DNA of 64,000 bases from Neorhizobium huautlense (GCF_030811685.1 NZ_JAUSRF010000010.1:124001-188000); one strand, 5' to 3'. Positions 7,833 to 16,704 are shown, counted from the stretch's first letter. Notes: generated by a model from the sequence alone, not told the origin. Made by a program: numbers and translations.

Positions 7833-8960
7833 TCAGTTGTCGAAAAATTCCTTCATGCGGGCAAAGAAGCCCGTCGATTCCGGATTGTTTTCCTTCGACG
7901 ACAGTTCCTCGAATTCCTGCAGCAGTTCGCGCTGGCGCTTGGTCAGCTTCTGCGGGGTTTCGATGCCGATCTGGATATAGAGATCACCCGTCTGCGAAGA
8001 ACGCAGTACCGGCATGCCCTTACCCTTCAGGCGGAACTGTTTTCCGGCTTGCGTGCCTTCCGGCACGGTCACGCGCGATTTCGTACCATCGAGCGTGGTG
8101 ACGTCGAAAGTGCCGCCGAGCGCTGCCGTGGTCATGGAGATCGGCACCGCGCAATAGAGGTCCGCGCCATCGCGCTGGAAGAACTGGTGCGGTGTAACCG
8201 ACAGGAAGATGTAGAGATCCCCCGACGGGCCACCACGAGCGCCGGCTTCGCCTTCACCCTGCAGGCGGATGCGCGTGCCGTCCTCGATACCGGCCGGAAT
8301 GTTGACCGACAGCGAACGCTCTTCCGTCACGCGGCCCTGGCCATGGCACTTGCCGCAAGGGTCGGTGATCGTCTGGCCGCGACCGTGGCAGGTCGGGCAG
8401 GTGCGTTCCACCGAGAAGAAACCCTGGCTGGCGCGAACGCGACCGGAACCCTGACAGGTACCGCAGGTCTTTGGCTGCGTGCCGGGCTTGGCGCCCGACC
8501 CGGAGCAGACATCGCAGGTGATCGAGGTCGGAACCCTAATCTGCGCGGTCTTGCCGGCATAGGCCTCTTCCAGGCTGATTTCCATATTGTAGCGAAGATC
8601 GGCGCCGCGTTCGCGACCGCCGGAGGAACGGCGGGCTCGGCCGCCACCCATCATCTCGCCAAAAATGTCTTCAAAAATGTCGGAGAAGCCACCGGCGCCA
8701 CCGCCCATGCCGCCACCGCCACCCATGCCGCCATGTTCGAAGGCTGCATGGCCGAAACGGTCGTAGGCCGCGCGCTTCTGTGGGTCCTTCAAGGTTTCAT
8801 AGGCTTCGCCGATCTCCTTGAACTTCTTTTCGGCTTCCGCGTCGCCCGGGTTCTTGTCGGGATGATATTTCATCGCGAGTTTACGGAAGGCGCTTTTCAG
8901 CTCCTTCTCGTCGGCTGTCTTAGCCACACCCAGCGTTTCGTAAAAGTCTGCTTTTGCCAT
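7833..8960 (-). CDS. dnaJ: Chaperone protein DnaJ
   Basis: A 375-residue Hsp40 co-chaperone that stimulates DnaK ATPase and delivers unfolded clients. Domains in order: J domain (1-70) with the HPD motif in KYHPDKNP; Gly/Phe-rich linker (about 75-115, [12 protein letters not shown]); a zinc domain with four CxxCxGxG repeats ([32 protein letters not shown]) at about 145-215; and the C-terminal substrate-binding domain. Length and order are standard for a type I DnaJ. It lies 98 bases downstream of dnaK on the same strand and probably shares its heat-shock promoter. Confidence 0.98.
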   Translation of the reverse strand: MAKADFYETLGVAKTADEKELKSAFRKLAMKYHPDKNPGDAEAEKKFKEIGEAYETLKDPQKRAAYDRFGHAAFEHGGMGGGGGMGGGAGGFSDIFEDIFGEMMGGGRARRSSGGRERGADLRYNMEISLEEAYAGKTAQIRVPTSITCDVCSGSGAKPGTQPKTCGTCQGSGRVRASQGFFSVERTCPTCHGRGQTITDPCGKCHGQGRVTEERSLSVNIPAGIEDGTRIRLQGEGEAGARGGPSGDLYIFLSVTPHQFFQRDGADLYCAVPISMTTAALGGTFDVTTLDGTKSRVTVPEGTQAGKQFRLKGKGMPVLRSSQTGDLYIQIGIETPQKLTKRQRELLQEFEELSSKENNPESTGFFARMKEFFDN

Positions 8961-9058
8961 GGAGATTTAACCGGCTCCCGAAAGTATTCCGGCTGCACGA
9001 TGGCAGCCGGATTTCCTGTCAACTATGCTTGTCTGTCTGCCAAAGGGCAAACACACGA

Positions 9059-10960
9059 TCAAGCCGACTTCTTGTCGTCCTTGACCTCTTCGTAGTCGGC
9101 ATCGACGATATCGTCGTCCTTGCCGCCTTCGGAAGCGCCACCTTCGGCCTGCTGAGCCTCATAGATGGCCTGACCGAGCTTCATGGAAACTTCCATGAGG
9201 GTCTGGGTCTTGGCCTGGATGTCTTCAGCGTTCGGCTCGGAAGCCTCAACCGCACCCTTCAGGGCCGTGATGGCGTCCTGAATGGCAGTGCGATCGCTTT
9301 CGCCAACCTTGTCGCCGTATTCGGCAAGCGACTTCTCGCTGGAGTGGATCAGGCTTTCGGCCTGGTTCTTGGCTTCCACGCCTTCACGACGCTTCTTGTC
9401 GGCTTCGGCATTGGCTTCGGCGTCCTTGACCATCTTTTCGATGTCGGCGTCGGAGAGACCACCAGATGCCTGGATGCGGATCTGCTGTTCCTTGCCCGTG
9501 CCCTTGTCCTTAGCCGAAACCTGCACGATGCCGTTCGCGTCGATATCGAAGGTGACTTCGATCTGCGGAACGCCACGCGGTGCCGGCGGCAGGCCAACGA
9601 GGTCGAACTGGCCGAGCAGCTTGTTGTCCTGTGCCATTTCGCGCTCGCCCTGCGAAACGCGGATGGTGACAGCGGACTGGTTGTCGTCGGCGGTCGAGAA
9701 GGTCTGGCTCTTCTTGGTCGGGATCGTCGTGTTGCGGTCGATCAGACGGGTGAAGACACCACCGAGCGTTTCGATGCCGAGCGACAGCGGGGTCACGTCG
9801 AGCAGCAGAACATCCTTGACGTCGCCCTGCAGAACGCCGGCCTGGATGGCGGCGCCGAGAGCGACGACTTCATCCGGGTTGACACCCTTGTGCGGCTCCT
9901 TGCCGAACAGCTGCTTGACGACTTCCTGTACCTTCGGCATGCGGCTCATGCCGCCGACCAGAACGACTTCGTCGATTTCGGCAGCGGTAACACCGGCATC
10001 CTTGAGAGCTGCCTTGCACGGTGCGATCGTGCGCTGAACGAGATCGTCGACCAGGCTTTCGAACTTTGCACGCGTCAGCTTCAGCGTCAGGTGCTTGGGA
10101 CCGGAAGCGTCGGCGGTGATGAACGGCAGGTTGATTTCGGTCTGCTGAGCCGACGACAGTTCGATCTTGGCCTTTTCGGCAGCTTCCTTGAGGCGCTGCA
10201 GAGCGAGCTTGTCGTTCTTCAGGTCGATGCCCTGGTCCTTCTTGAACTCGTTCGCGAGGTATTCGACCAGACGCATGTCGAAGTCTTCACCGCCGAGGAA
10301 GGTGTCGCCGTTGGTCGACTTCACTTCGAAGACGCCATCGCCGATTTCCAGAACCGAGATATCGAAGGTACCACCGCCCAAGTCGTAAACGGCGATCGTC
10401 TTGCCGTCCTTCTTGTCGAGGCCGTAAGCGAGTGCGGCTGCGGTCGGCTCGTTGATGATGCGCAGAACTTCAAGACCGGCAATGCGGCCGGCATCCTTGG
10501 TTGCCTGGCGCTGTGCGTCGTTGAAGTAGGCCGGAACGGTGATGACGGCCTTTTCGACCTTTTCACCGAGGTAGGATTCGGCGGTTTCCTTCATCTTCTG
10601 AAGGATCATCGCGGAAATCTGGGCCGGGGAATAATTCTTGTCCTGAGCCTTGACCCATGCGTCGCCGTTATCGCCCTTGACGATTTCGAACGGCACGAGT
10701 GCCTTGTCCTTTTCGACAGTCGGATCGTCGTTGCGGCGGCCGATCAGGCGCTTGACGGCAAACAGGGTGTTGGTCGGGTTGGTGACCGCCTGGCGCTTGG
10801 CCGGCTGGCCGACTAGGCGTTCGCCGTCGTCCGAAAATGCAACCATGGAAGGGGTGGTGCGAGCGCCTTCGGCATTCTCGATCACCTTCGCGTCCTTACC
10901 ATCCATGATGGCGACGCAGGAGTTCGTGGTACCAAGGTCGATGCCAATAACTTTAGCCAT
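9059..10960 (-). CDS. dnaK: Chaperone protein DnaK (Hsp70)
   Basis: A 633-residue Hsp70 ATPase that binds exposed hydrophobic peptides with DnaJ and GrpE. The nucleotide-binding domain starts with [12 protein letters not shown] and contains [27 protein letters not shown] ([12 protein letters not shown]) and VGGMSRMP segments. The linker [16 protein letters not shown] leads into the beta-sandwich substrate domain (about 390-505) and the helical lid. The C terminus ends [19 protein letters not shown], the usual acidic tail. Transcription very likely comes from the sigma-32-type promoter at 11067-11097. grpE is not adjacent. Confidence 0.99.
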   Translation of the reverse strand: MAKVIGIDLGTTNSCVAIMDGKDAKVIENAEGARTTPSMVAFSDDGERLVGQPAKRQAVTNPTNTLFAVKRLIGRRNDDPTVEKDKALVPFEIVKGDNGDAWVKAQDKNYSPAQISAMILQKMKETAESYLGEKVEKAVITVPAYFNDAQRQATKDAGRIAGLEVLRIINEPTAAALAYGLDKKDGKTIAVYDLGGGTFDISVLEIGDGVFEVKSTNGDTFLGGEDFDMRLVEYLANEFKKDQGIDLKNDKLALQRLKEAAEKAKIELSSAQQTEINLPFITADASGPKHLTLKLTRAKFESLVDDLVQRTIAPCKAALKDAGVTAAEIDEVVLVGGMSRMPKVQEVVKQLFGKEPHKGVNPDEVVALGAAIQAGVLQGDVKDVLLLDVTPLSLGIETLGGVFTRLIDRNTTIPTKKSQTFSTADDNQSAVTIRVSQGEREMAQDNKLLGQFDLVGLPPAPRGVPQIEVTFDIDANGIVQVSAKDKGTGKEQQIRIQASGGLSDADIEKMVKDAEANAEADKKRREGVEAKNQAESLIHSSEKSLAEYGDKVGESDRTAIQDAITALKGAVEASEPNAEDIQAKTQTLMEVSMKLGQAIYEAQQAEGGASEGGKDDDIVDADYEEVKDDKKSA

Positions 10961-11066
10961 GTCTTCTTCTCTCCTTTAAGCGAACCATCGGAACCCCGTG
11001 CAGGCATTCCACTGACAGTTCCTCGACTGGGATGGTTTTCCGCAGTCTGCGCTGCGGACATGCGGC

Positions 11067-11097
11067 GTATATAAGGACGGGTTTTTCCGACTGCAAG
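11067..11097 (-). promoter_or_regulatory. Sigma-32 (RpoH) type heat-shock promoter of dnaK
   Basis: Read on the minus strand: a -35 of CTTGCAG (11097-11091), an 18-base spacer, then a -10 of CTTATATAC (11075-11067). This fits the alphaproteobacterial RpoH pattern CTTG...N17-18...CYTATNT. It lies about 106 bases upstream of the dnaK ATG, leaving room for a leader of about 100 bases. No CIRCE element (TTAGCACTC-N9-GAGTGCTAA) is seen. Confidence 0.75.
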
Positions 11098-11170
11098 GCG
11101 GGAATTCACGCGAATGTCAGCAAAAATAGGAGTTTGCGGCACCTATACTTAACAGCGCGGGAAGCAGCCG

Positions 11171-13780
11171 TCAGCCACCGGTCAGGATGTCGAAAAGTGT
11201 GGTCCGGCGCGGCATCGGGTGAGGTTGCTCGTAACCCCGGTTATCCGGCGGAATGTAACCGCCGCCACCGACGTCGCCGGGCGGGACATAATTGCCGTAG
11301 TCGCCGCCGACATCGCCCGGAGGGACGGGCGCGCCGCCCCGGCCATCGTAACCGCCGCGATATTCGCGATAGTCCCGGACCTCGCGGTCACGCGGGCGGT
11401 ATTCCGGCTCGTAACCGGGCTGATATTCGGGGCGGTATTCGCGCTGGTCGTAGCGATCTGCCGGCAAATAACCACGGTCATTGGGGCGGACGCTGGCCTG
11501 GGCCGGAGCGTTTTGTTGTGGTCTTGGCTGCTGCTGCGGACGCGGCTGCGCCTGCTGAACGGGTTGCTGCGGACGTGCCTGCTGCTGTGGCTGTGCCTGC
11601 ATCGGCTGGTTTTGCGGATAGGGGTTCGGGTCCTGCTGGTTTTGTGCAGGCTGTGCCGGCGTCGGTGCAGGTGGGAACTCGCCCGTATCGTCGATCGGGG
11701 CCGGATCCGTGTCGACACCCGGCAGGACGCCGGAGATCAGGTCACCCAATGTCGTCTGCTGTGGCGGCTGTTCCGCACCCGGCGGCAGCACGAAGCCGGC
11801 ACCGCTGCCGTAAAGCGGCGTTGGCGTATAACCGCTCATAGCCGCAGTCATATACTCTTTCCAGGCTTTTGCGGGCAGACCGCCACCGGTCACCTTCTTC
11901 ATCGGTGCGCCATCGTCATTGCCGAACCAGATGCCGGTGGTGAGGATGCTGGTATAGCCGACAAAAAGCGCATCACGGAACGATTGGGTCGTGCCCGACT
12001 TGCCGGCCACCTGCCAGTTCTTCAGGCGGGCATTCTTGCCGGTGCCTTCGAGAACGACGCGGCTCATCATGTTGTTCATGGTAGCGGCAACGGTTTCGCT
12101 TAAGACGCGCGGCGGGTTCTGGAAGTCCGACTGGTAGAGAACCTTGCCGTCCGGATCGGTGATGCGGGTGACGATATGTGGCGCCGCCTTGAAGCCGCCA
12201 TTCATGAACGGGGCATAGGACGAGGTCAGTTCCAGCAGCGACACTTCCGATGTGCCGAGCGCGATCGAGGCATTCGACTGCAGGTCCGAATCGATGCCGA
12301 CCCGATGGGCAAGCTGGATGACGTTGGTCGGGCCGATCTGCGAGACAAGCTGTGCGGCAATGGTGTTGAGCGAATTGGTCAGCGCCGTCGAAAGCGTCAC
12401 CGGGCCGCGGTATTTCTGGTCAAAGTTTTCCGGTGTCCAGTTGCCGATCTTTACCGGGCCATCGTTATAGACGGTATCCGGCCGCGCGCCGGCTTCGAGG
12501 GCTGCGGCATAAACGAACGGCTTGAAGGCCGAACCGGGCTGTCGCTTGGCGGTCACGGCACGGTTGAACTGGCTTTCGGTGTAATCCCGGCCGCCGACAA
12601 GCGCGCGGATGGCGCCGGTGGCATCCACCGAAACGAGCGCGGCCTGCGAGGCACTGACCTTGCTGCCCTCCTTGGTGAGGATGTCCGTCAGTGCCTTTTC
12701 AGCTTTTTCTTCCAGCGCCATGTCGATGGTGGTCTCGACATTGACGTCGGTCTTGATGTCGCCGATCAGGCGCTTCACTTCGTCGACGACCATATCGGCG
12801 GCATAATGCTGTGCGCCGGACCAATAGCGTTTTGCCTTGGTCGGCGGCTGCGACATTGCGGTCTTCAGGTCGCTCTCTGTAATATACCCTTCCTGCTGCA
12901 TGGTGCTGAGCACGATCTGGGCCCGGGCTTCCGCTGCTTCCGGATCACGGGCCGGCGAAAGGCGGGACGGCGCCTTGAGAAGACCGGCGATGGTTGCCGC
13001 CTCACCAAGGTTCACGTCGCGGGCCGACTTGTTGAAATAGCGCCGCGATGCTGCCTCCACGCCGTAGGCGTTCGAACCAAGGAACACACGGTTCAGGTAC
13101 ATGGCAAGGATCTGGTCCTTGGTGAATTTCTGCTCCAGCCAGAAGGCGAGCAGGACTTCCTGGATTTTGCGCTCGAACGTGCGGTCCGGCGACAGGAACA
13201 GGTTTTTGGCCAGCTGCTGGGTAATGGTCGAACCGCCCTGGATCGGCTGTCCGGTCAGATTGTTGACAAAGGCGCGCGCGAGGCCGGCCGGATCTATGCC
13301 GAAATGTGAATAGAAACGACGGTCCTCAATGGAGATGACAGCCTGCGGCAGATAAGGCGACATCTCTTCCAGCGCCAAGGCCTCGCCACCGGTCGTGCCG
13401 CGGTTGGCGATCAATTGTCCGTCTAATGCCGTAATCTTGATGTTCGGCGGCCTGTCTGGGATCGTCCACGAACTCGCGCTCGGCATTTTCGAGCCATAAT
13501 ATATGACAAGGCCGCCAACGCCGATGCCGGTCCAGATGCCGAGTACGATGCACCAGTAGACAACCGAGCGGATGAAACCGAAAAAGCCACCAGATTGGCG
13601 CGGTTCCCTGGTCTTGCGGGAGGATTTTCTGGTCGGCGCAGCGGCCCTGGTTTTGCCCTTGGAGGATTTGCCTCTGCCGGAAATGCGGTCGTCAGCGTCC
13701 AGGCGGAAGTCGGAATCCTGCTCTGCCTCGTCCTCGAAGGAAGGCTCGACACGTTCATTTGACTTTGATCTGGATGCCAT
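11171..13780 (-). CDS. mrcA: Penicillin-binding protein 1A (bifunctional transglycosylase/transpeptidase)
   Basis: An 869-residue inner-membrane enzyme that polymerises lipid II and cross-links peptidoglycan. After a charged cytoplasmic tail there is one membrane anchor (VVYWCIVLGIWTGIGVGGLV, about residues 77-96). The GT51 glycosyltransferase follows with EDRRFYSHFGIDPAG (catalytic Glu) and GGSTITQQLAKNLF. The transpeptidase has SAFK (catalytic Ser in PGSAFKPF), TNSLNT and KSGTT. The last 180 residues are a Gln/Pro-rich then Arg/Tyr/Gly-rich tail with a repeated PPGDVGG motif, ending DILTGG. I use the ATG at 13780 (MASRSKS), not an upstream basic extension to 13846. A CtrA-type box lies 110 bases upstream. 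Confidence 0.95.
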   Translation of the reverse strand: MASRSKSNERVEPSFEDEAEQDSDFRLDADDRISGRGKSSKGKTRAAAPTRKSSRKTREPRQSGGFFGFIRSVVYWCIVLGIWTGIGVGGLVIYYGSKMPSASSWTIPDRPPNIKITALDGQLIANRGTTGGEALALEEMSPYLPQAVISIEDRRFYSHFGIDPAGLARAFVNNLTGQPIQGGSTITQQLAKNLFLSPDRTFERKIQEVLLAFWLEQKFTKDQILAMYLNRVFLGSNAYGVEAASRRYFNKSARDVNLGEAATIAGLLKAPSRLSPARDPEAAEARAQIVLSTMQQEGYITESDLKTAMSQPPTKAKRYWSGAQHYAADMVVDEVKRLIGDIKTDVNVETTIDMALEEKAEKALTDILTKEGSKVSASQAALVSVDATGAIRALVGGRDYTESQFNRAVTAKRQPGSAFKPFVYAAALEAGARPDTVYNDGPVKIGNWTPENFDQKYRGPVTLSTALTNSLNTIAAQLVSQIGPTNVIQLAHRVGIDSDLQSNASIALGTSEVSLLELTSSYAPFMNGGFKAAPHIVTRITDPDGKVLYQSDFQNPPRVLSETVAATMNNMMSRVVLEGTGKNARLKNWQVAGKSGTTQSFRDALFVGYTSILTTGIWFGNDDGAPMKKVTGGGLPAKAWKEYMTAAMSGYTPTPLYGSGAGFVLPPGAEQPPQQTTLGDLISGVLPGVDTDPAPIDDTGEFPPAPTPAQPAQNQQDPNPYPQNQPMQAQPQQQARPQQPVQQAQPRPQQQPRPQQNAPAQASVRPNDRGYLPADRYDQREYRPEYQPGYEPEYRPRDREVRDYREYRGGYDGRGGAPVPPGDVGGDYGNYVPPGDVGGGGYIPPDNRGYEQPHPMPRRTTLFDILTGG

Positions 13781-13889
13781 GCGGACCGGTAATACCCCAA
13801 TACTGTCGGGCGCCTGCCGATGACGATTGCGTCCGGCGGCGCGCACTGTTCCTCGCCCGATATTTCCAATGAATTGTAAATGCGGCGAT

Positions 13890-13904
13890 TTAACGAGGCA
13901 TTAA
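13890..13904 (-). promoter_or_regulatory. Possible CtrA-binding box upstream of the PBP1A gene
   Basis: TTAA-N7-TTAA, the core of the alphaproteobacterial CtrA site, lies 110 bases upstream of the PBP1A start codon. CtrA controls cell-cycle and cell-envelope genes in this order. The match is to the core only, so this is suggestive, not proof. Confidence 0.4.
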
Positions 13905-13926
13905 GGGTGTCTGGTGGGGATGGTTG

Positions 13927-13950
13927 GACGCAGCCTGATTGGCTGCGCCC
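13927..13950 (-). terminator. Hairpin after the DoxX-family gene
   Basis: A CGCAGCC/GGCTGCG stem with a 5-base loop lies 15 bases after the stop codon of the minus-strand DoxX gene. There is no clear T tract, so it may be a stabilising hairpin and not a true terminator. Confidence 0.35.
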
Positions 13951-13964
13951 TCCTTTGGTATGGT

Positions 13965-14372
13965 TCAGGCCGCCTTGACGGCACGGATGCCGGAAAGCTT
14001 GGCATCGAGGCTGAACGGGCCGGCGCCGGCCGCGACAAAATACAGGAAAACGAAGCAATAAACGGCCGCTGCGCCACCACCGTTTTCGGTCGGGAAGAAG
14101 CTCTTCGGGAAGTGACCGATGAAATAGGCGGCAGCCATCAGGCCTGACAGGACAAAGGCGGCAATGCGGGTCTGGAAACCGACAAGGAACAGGAAGCCCA
14201 ACGTCAATTCAAGGAGACCTGCGATCCAGGGAAGGGAGCCTGTCGGTGGGGTAAAGTTGCCGGCCTGGAAATGGAAGATCTTGGCCATGCCGAAGGAAAA
14301 GATGACGAGGCCGAGTGCAATGCGCAATGCACTGAGAAGGGCGGGCTGCGCGCTGTTGAGGGTGTTCTGCAT
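13965..14372 (-). CDS. DoxX family membrane protein
   Basis: A 135-residue integral membrane protein with four hydrophobic segments (about 15-33, 55-77, 82-100 and 108-128). The ALRIALGLVIFSFGMAKIFHF start followed by FTPPTGSLPWIAGLLELTLG matches DoxX-type proteins, a small family named after a subunit of an archaeal terminal quinol oxidase and often tied to redox or thiol stress in bacteria. The precise role is not known. The start is placed at 14372 (MQNTLNS), with GGAG upstream on the minus strand; an in-frame extension to 14435 is not supported. Confidence 0.85.
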   Translation of the reverse strand: MQNTLNSAQPALLSALRIALGLVIFSFGMAKIFHFQAGNFTPPTGSLPWIAGLLELTLGFLFLVGFQTRIAAFVLSGLMAAAYFIGHFPKSFFPTENGGGAAAVYCFVFLYFVAAGAGPFSLDAKLSGIRAVKAA

Positions 14373-14616
14373 AAGGACGACTCCGGGAGGGAAATGACAA
14401 CGAATCCCTTTGTTTGCTGCACCTGCGAAAAGCAATGCAAATCCACAGCACGTCTTCGTGATGAGCGGTTGGGGTCAATCGTCTCGTTTCAGCATTTCCT
14501 TTCGCACTCATCTGGTTTTCGCTTTAAAAGTGATACATGATCCATTTCCGATCATTTCTCGTGGAACCGTTTGGGCGGTTTGCGAGTTGAGGCTAGCCGT
14601 GAAAAGGGAAGGTCCG

Positions 14617-14874
14617 ATGCTCGACGTACAGATCAGTAAATCTCAATGGAAAAAACCCGTCTGCGTCACCTTTGGTGAAGCGGGTGAGCAGCTGGTGAAG
14701 GGGCCACATGATGCGTTGGCTCTGATGACCGAACAGTGGCCATTTATTCGCGGGGCAGAATTCGTTCGTGCGCGCAGCCTGTGCCGCGCGGCATTAGACG
14801 GTCGAAAGACGGTCGAGGAGGCGCGCGTTCAGTTTGAGCAGGCGATCGGCGAGGCGCGTGTCTCCCCCAACTAA
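14617..14874 (+). CDS. DUF982 domain protein
   Basis: An 85-residue small soluble protein of the DUF982 family, which is common and multi-copy in rhizobia and of unknown function. The family pattern is visible as KKPVCVTFGE near the N terminus, a central W with AL.LMTEQWPFIRG, then AR.LCRAALDGRKTVEEAR. AAGGGAAGG lies 5-12 bases before the chosen ATG at 14617, while the open frame extends much further upstream without protein-like content. A strong terminator follows. A second DUF982 paralogue lies at 59325-59546. Confidence 0.85.
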   Translation: MLDVQISKSQWKKPVCVTFGEAGEQLVKGPHDALALMTEQWPFIRGAEFVRARSLCRAALDGRKTVEEARVQFEQAIGEARVSPN

Positions 14875-14882
14875 GTTTTTTC

Positions 14883-14908
14883 AAAAGGGGGCGCTAGTCC
14901 CCCTTTTT
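14883..14908 (+). terminator. Intrinsic terminator of the DUF982 gene
   Basis: GGGGG/CCCCC stem with A-rich left and T5 right flanks (AAAA before, TTTTT after) and a 7-base loop, 9 bases after the stop codon. Confidence 0.85.
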
Positions 14909-14988
14909 ATGGCTCACATTACAATTAAGAGTAAAATAATATGCTAAATCACCCATGATTAGTTGTAGTTGCGTCGTCACTGGTTTTG

Positions 14989-15156
14989 GCCTCAAGGTGT
15001 TTCCCGCTGAGGCTGTGCTTTTGCGCGAAAACTATCTCCGGTAAGCGGAACGGAGATCAGTCCAATTGGTGCCTTTATTTCGGGGAAAGGTAGCCAACGC
15101 CTCGCAGACGTTGAGAACGTATGCACTGTAGCCAACGCCCGGCCGGGGAAGCCGGG
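14989..15156 (+). promoter_or_regulatory. Structured leader upstream of the 70-aa hypothetical gene
   Basis: The gap 14909-15172 contains three clear hairpins: GCCTCA/TGAGGC (14989-15013), ATCTCCG/CGGAGAT (15034-15057) and CCCGGC/GCCGGG (15138-15156). A 12-base direct repeat GTAGCCAACGCC occurs at 15090-15101 and 15128-15139. The last hairpin ends 6 bases before the Shine-Dalgarno GGAG at 15163. This looks like a folded 5' leader or a small RNA reading toward the next gene. I do not recognise a riboswitch class. Confidence 0.35.
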
Positions 15157-15172
15157 AGCGATGGAGATTTTC

Positions 15173-15382
15173 ATGCGCACACTAGTACGACAGCCGGTCA
15201 ATCCCGACCAGCTCAGCCTTCTCCAGCAGGTCTTCGATAATGCCTGCACGGAACACCGCATCAACAAGGATAGCCCGGACGGCGAGGCGCTTGCGCTGAT
15301 TCTGGTCAATTCGCTGCAGAAAGGCATGAGCGAGAAGGAAGCGCTTTCGCACCTTGCCGAAACCCTGGCGCAGAGCCGCTAG
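15173..15382 (+). CDS. Small conserved hypothetical protein (69 aa)
   Basis: A soluble, helix-rich protein of about 69 residues (MRTLVRQPVNPDQLSLLQQV at the N terminus). It has no hydrophobic segment and no motif I recognise. GGAG sits 6 bases upstream of the ATG at 15173, which I prefer to the ATG at 15161. A structured leader precedes it and an intrinsic terminator follows 36 bases later, so it is probably a monocistronic unit. The composition looks coding; the function is unknown. Confidence 0.7.
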   Translation: MRTLVRQPVNPDQLSLLQQVFDNACTEHRINKDSPDGEALALILVNSLQKGMSEKEALSHLAETLAQSR

Positions 15383-15418
15383 GAACGACAGTTGCAAACA
15401 GAGTTTGTGCCTCACGCA

Positions 15419-15447
15419 AGCCGGCTATCTCGCCGGCTTTTCTTTTT
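15419..15447 (+). terminator. Intrinsic terminator after the 69-aa hypothetical gene
   Basis: AGCCGGC/GCCGGCT stem with a 6-base loop and a following TTTTCTTTTTT tract. Confidence 0.88.
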
Positions 15448-15616
15448 TGGAAACAAGCAAATGGCGCGAATCAATTGCGGCAAAAACGTGATTGACCGAC
15501 CATATTTCGATTTCTCTCGATATCGCAGGCTTTGTCATCCACAGGTGGAACCTATCCGCCGCTCATCAGTTCACCTTGCTCCCATACGTTGAACACAGCC
15601 AAGTTTGGAGGCACCC

Positions 15617-15982
15617 ATGCCAGAGGCAATTGGAATCAAATCCGTCCGCAAGGCGGAGATTTCGGACGATCTGCCGAACGCCACCGAGGTGAACGATACG
15701 TTCAAGAGCGAAGTTGCGACCTTGCGCGCGGAGATCGCGACCATCCGCGAAAAGCTCTCGGAAAAGAGCGGTGAGGCTTATGATAACGTATCGCGCCGCG
15801 CCAGCAATGCAGCACATTACGTTCAGGATGAAGCGGTATCGGCTGCGGGTGCGATCCGCGAGCATCCGGCAGCCGCGACAACCCTGTTCACGTTGATCGG
15901 AGCCATCGGTTTCGGCATCGGTTATCTCGTCGCATCGACCACGGCCGAGCAGAAGCAGGCCTGGTATCGTCGTTATTACTGA
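15617..15982 (+). CDS. DUF883 (ElaB/YqjD)-like membrane-anchored protein
   Basis: A 121-residue protein. Residues 25-75 form a charged amphipathic helix or coiled coil (SEVATLRAEIATIREKLSEK and on). A C-terminal membrane anchor follows at about 90-110 (TTLFTLIGAIGFGIGYLVAS), ending in a short YRRYY tail. The same layout is found in the ElaB/YqjD/YgaM family, whose E. coli members are inner-membrane proteins that bind ribosomes in stationary phase. The ATG at 15617 is preceded by GGAGG 5 bases upstream. The end overlaps the convergent ybaK-type gene by 7 bases. Confidence 0.75.
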   Translation: MPEAIGIKSVRKAEISDDLPNATEVNDTFKSEVATLRAEIATIREKLSEKSGEAYDNVSRRASNAAHYVQDEAVSAAGAIREHPAAATTLFTLIGAIGFGIGYLVASTTAEQKQAWYRRYY

Positions 15983-16467
15983 GTTTTTTTCTCAGTAGCC
16001 GGTTTCGGCATATCGCAGACATCGACCCAGATGGCGGACACCAGCTCCGCCATCTTTTCAGGCGCGATCCGAACCGCCGAATTTGTCGCGCCTGCGGCTG
16101 GAACAACGATCGTGTGGTCCCTCAGCGAAACATCGCAATAGATCGGCACTGGCGCAGGCAATCCGAATGGGCAGACGCCACCGATCGGATGGGTGGTGAT
16201 CGTGGTGACCTCTTCGCCGCCGAGCATGCGCGGCTTTGCTCCGAAATGATCCCGAAATTTGCGATTGTTCAGACGACGCGTTCCGGCTGTCACCAGCAGC
16301 AGAACAGTGTCGTCGGCGCGCAGGCAGATCGTTTTGGCGATCTGGTCCGGCTCGACGCCATGTGCCTCCGCGGCAAGTGCCACCGTGGCCGAACTTGCCT
16401 CGGTTTCTATGACGTTAATGTCAGGAGCGTGGGTGGCGAAAAACGCCTGAACGGATGAGAGCGACAT
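15976..16467 (-). CDS. YbaK/EbsC family aminoacyl-tRNA deacylase
   Basis: A 163-residue cytosolic editing-type protein. The family clears misacylated tRNA in trans, for example Cys-tRNA(Pro). Supporting segments are AEAHGVEPDQIAKTI, the central KFRDHFGAKPRMLGGEEV, the loop THPIGGVCPFGLP and the C-terminal AAGATNSAVRIAPEKM. The length is normal for a free-standing YbaK/ProX-like protein. Which tRNA is edited cannot be told from the sequence. The ATG at 16467 is used; one codon upstream is only a TTG. Confidence 0.85.
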   Translation of the reverse strand: MSLSSVQAFFATHAPDINVIETEASSATVALAAEAHGVEPDQIAKTICLRADDTVLLLVTAGTRRLNNRKFRDHFGAKPRMLGGEEVTTITTHPIGGVCPFGLPAPVPIYCDVSLRDHTIVVPAAGATNSAVRIAPEKMAELVSAIWVDVCDMPKPATEKKTQ

Positions 16468-16587
16468 CAACGCAGCCTAATGCTCTGGCATGATGGCGGC
16501 AAGCGTCAAGAAGATATGCGCCAAGTGCATGGCTGCGCTGCGAAACTCTGTCTGTTTTTTGGGCGAATTTCACGTATCTTATAAACA

Positions 16588-16704
16588 TCGAAGCGACGCA
16601 CTCCTCCTCCCAGTGTCGCTCGATTGGACTGGCAACACCTCCTCCTCCCGGTTGCTAGTCAGTATTAAGGACCCGGCGCACCTCCTCCCGCGCCGGGTTT
16701 CTTA
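16588..16704 (+). ncRNA. alpha-r14 family (NfeR1-like) trans-acting small RNA
   Basis: Three consecutive stem-loops, each displaying an anti-Shine-Dalgarno loop. Stem 1 is AGCGAC..CACT/AGTGTCGCT with loop CCTCCTCCC (16592-16620). Stem 2 is GACTGGCAAC/GTTGCTAGTC with loop ACCTCCTCCTCCCG (16627-16660). Stem 3 is ACCCGGCGC/GCGCCGGGT with loop ACCTCCTCCC (16671-16699), followed by TTCTTATTTT and so probably the terminator. This three-hairpin, CCUCCUCCC-loop design is the defining trait of the rhizobial alpha-r14 sRNAs, of which NfeR1 of Sinorhizobium meliloti is the studied member; they base-pair with ribosome-binding sites of target mRNAs. It lies between ybaK and the cold-shock gene. Confidence 0.88.

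Noticed and set aside
8954..10816. 620-codon open frame on the plus strand opposite dnaK
   Set aside because: It lies entirely antisense to dnaK, and its residue pattern is the mirror of dnaK codon usage. High-GC codon bias creates such long antisense frames; no domain is visible.
10961..11066. Leader of dnaK as a possible ROSE-type RNA thermometer
   Set aside because: I see no UYGCU-type anti-Shine-Dalgarno pairing with the AAGGAG before dnaK. The sigma-32 promoter is enough to explain heat control.
16601..16690. CCTCCTCCC repeated three times, at first sight like a short CRISPR array
   Set aside because: Repeats are 9-12 bases, each is a hairpin loop, and the spacers are the stem halves. 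This is the alpha-r14 sRNA architecture, not a CRISPR.
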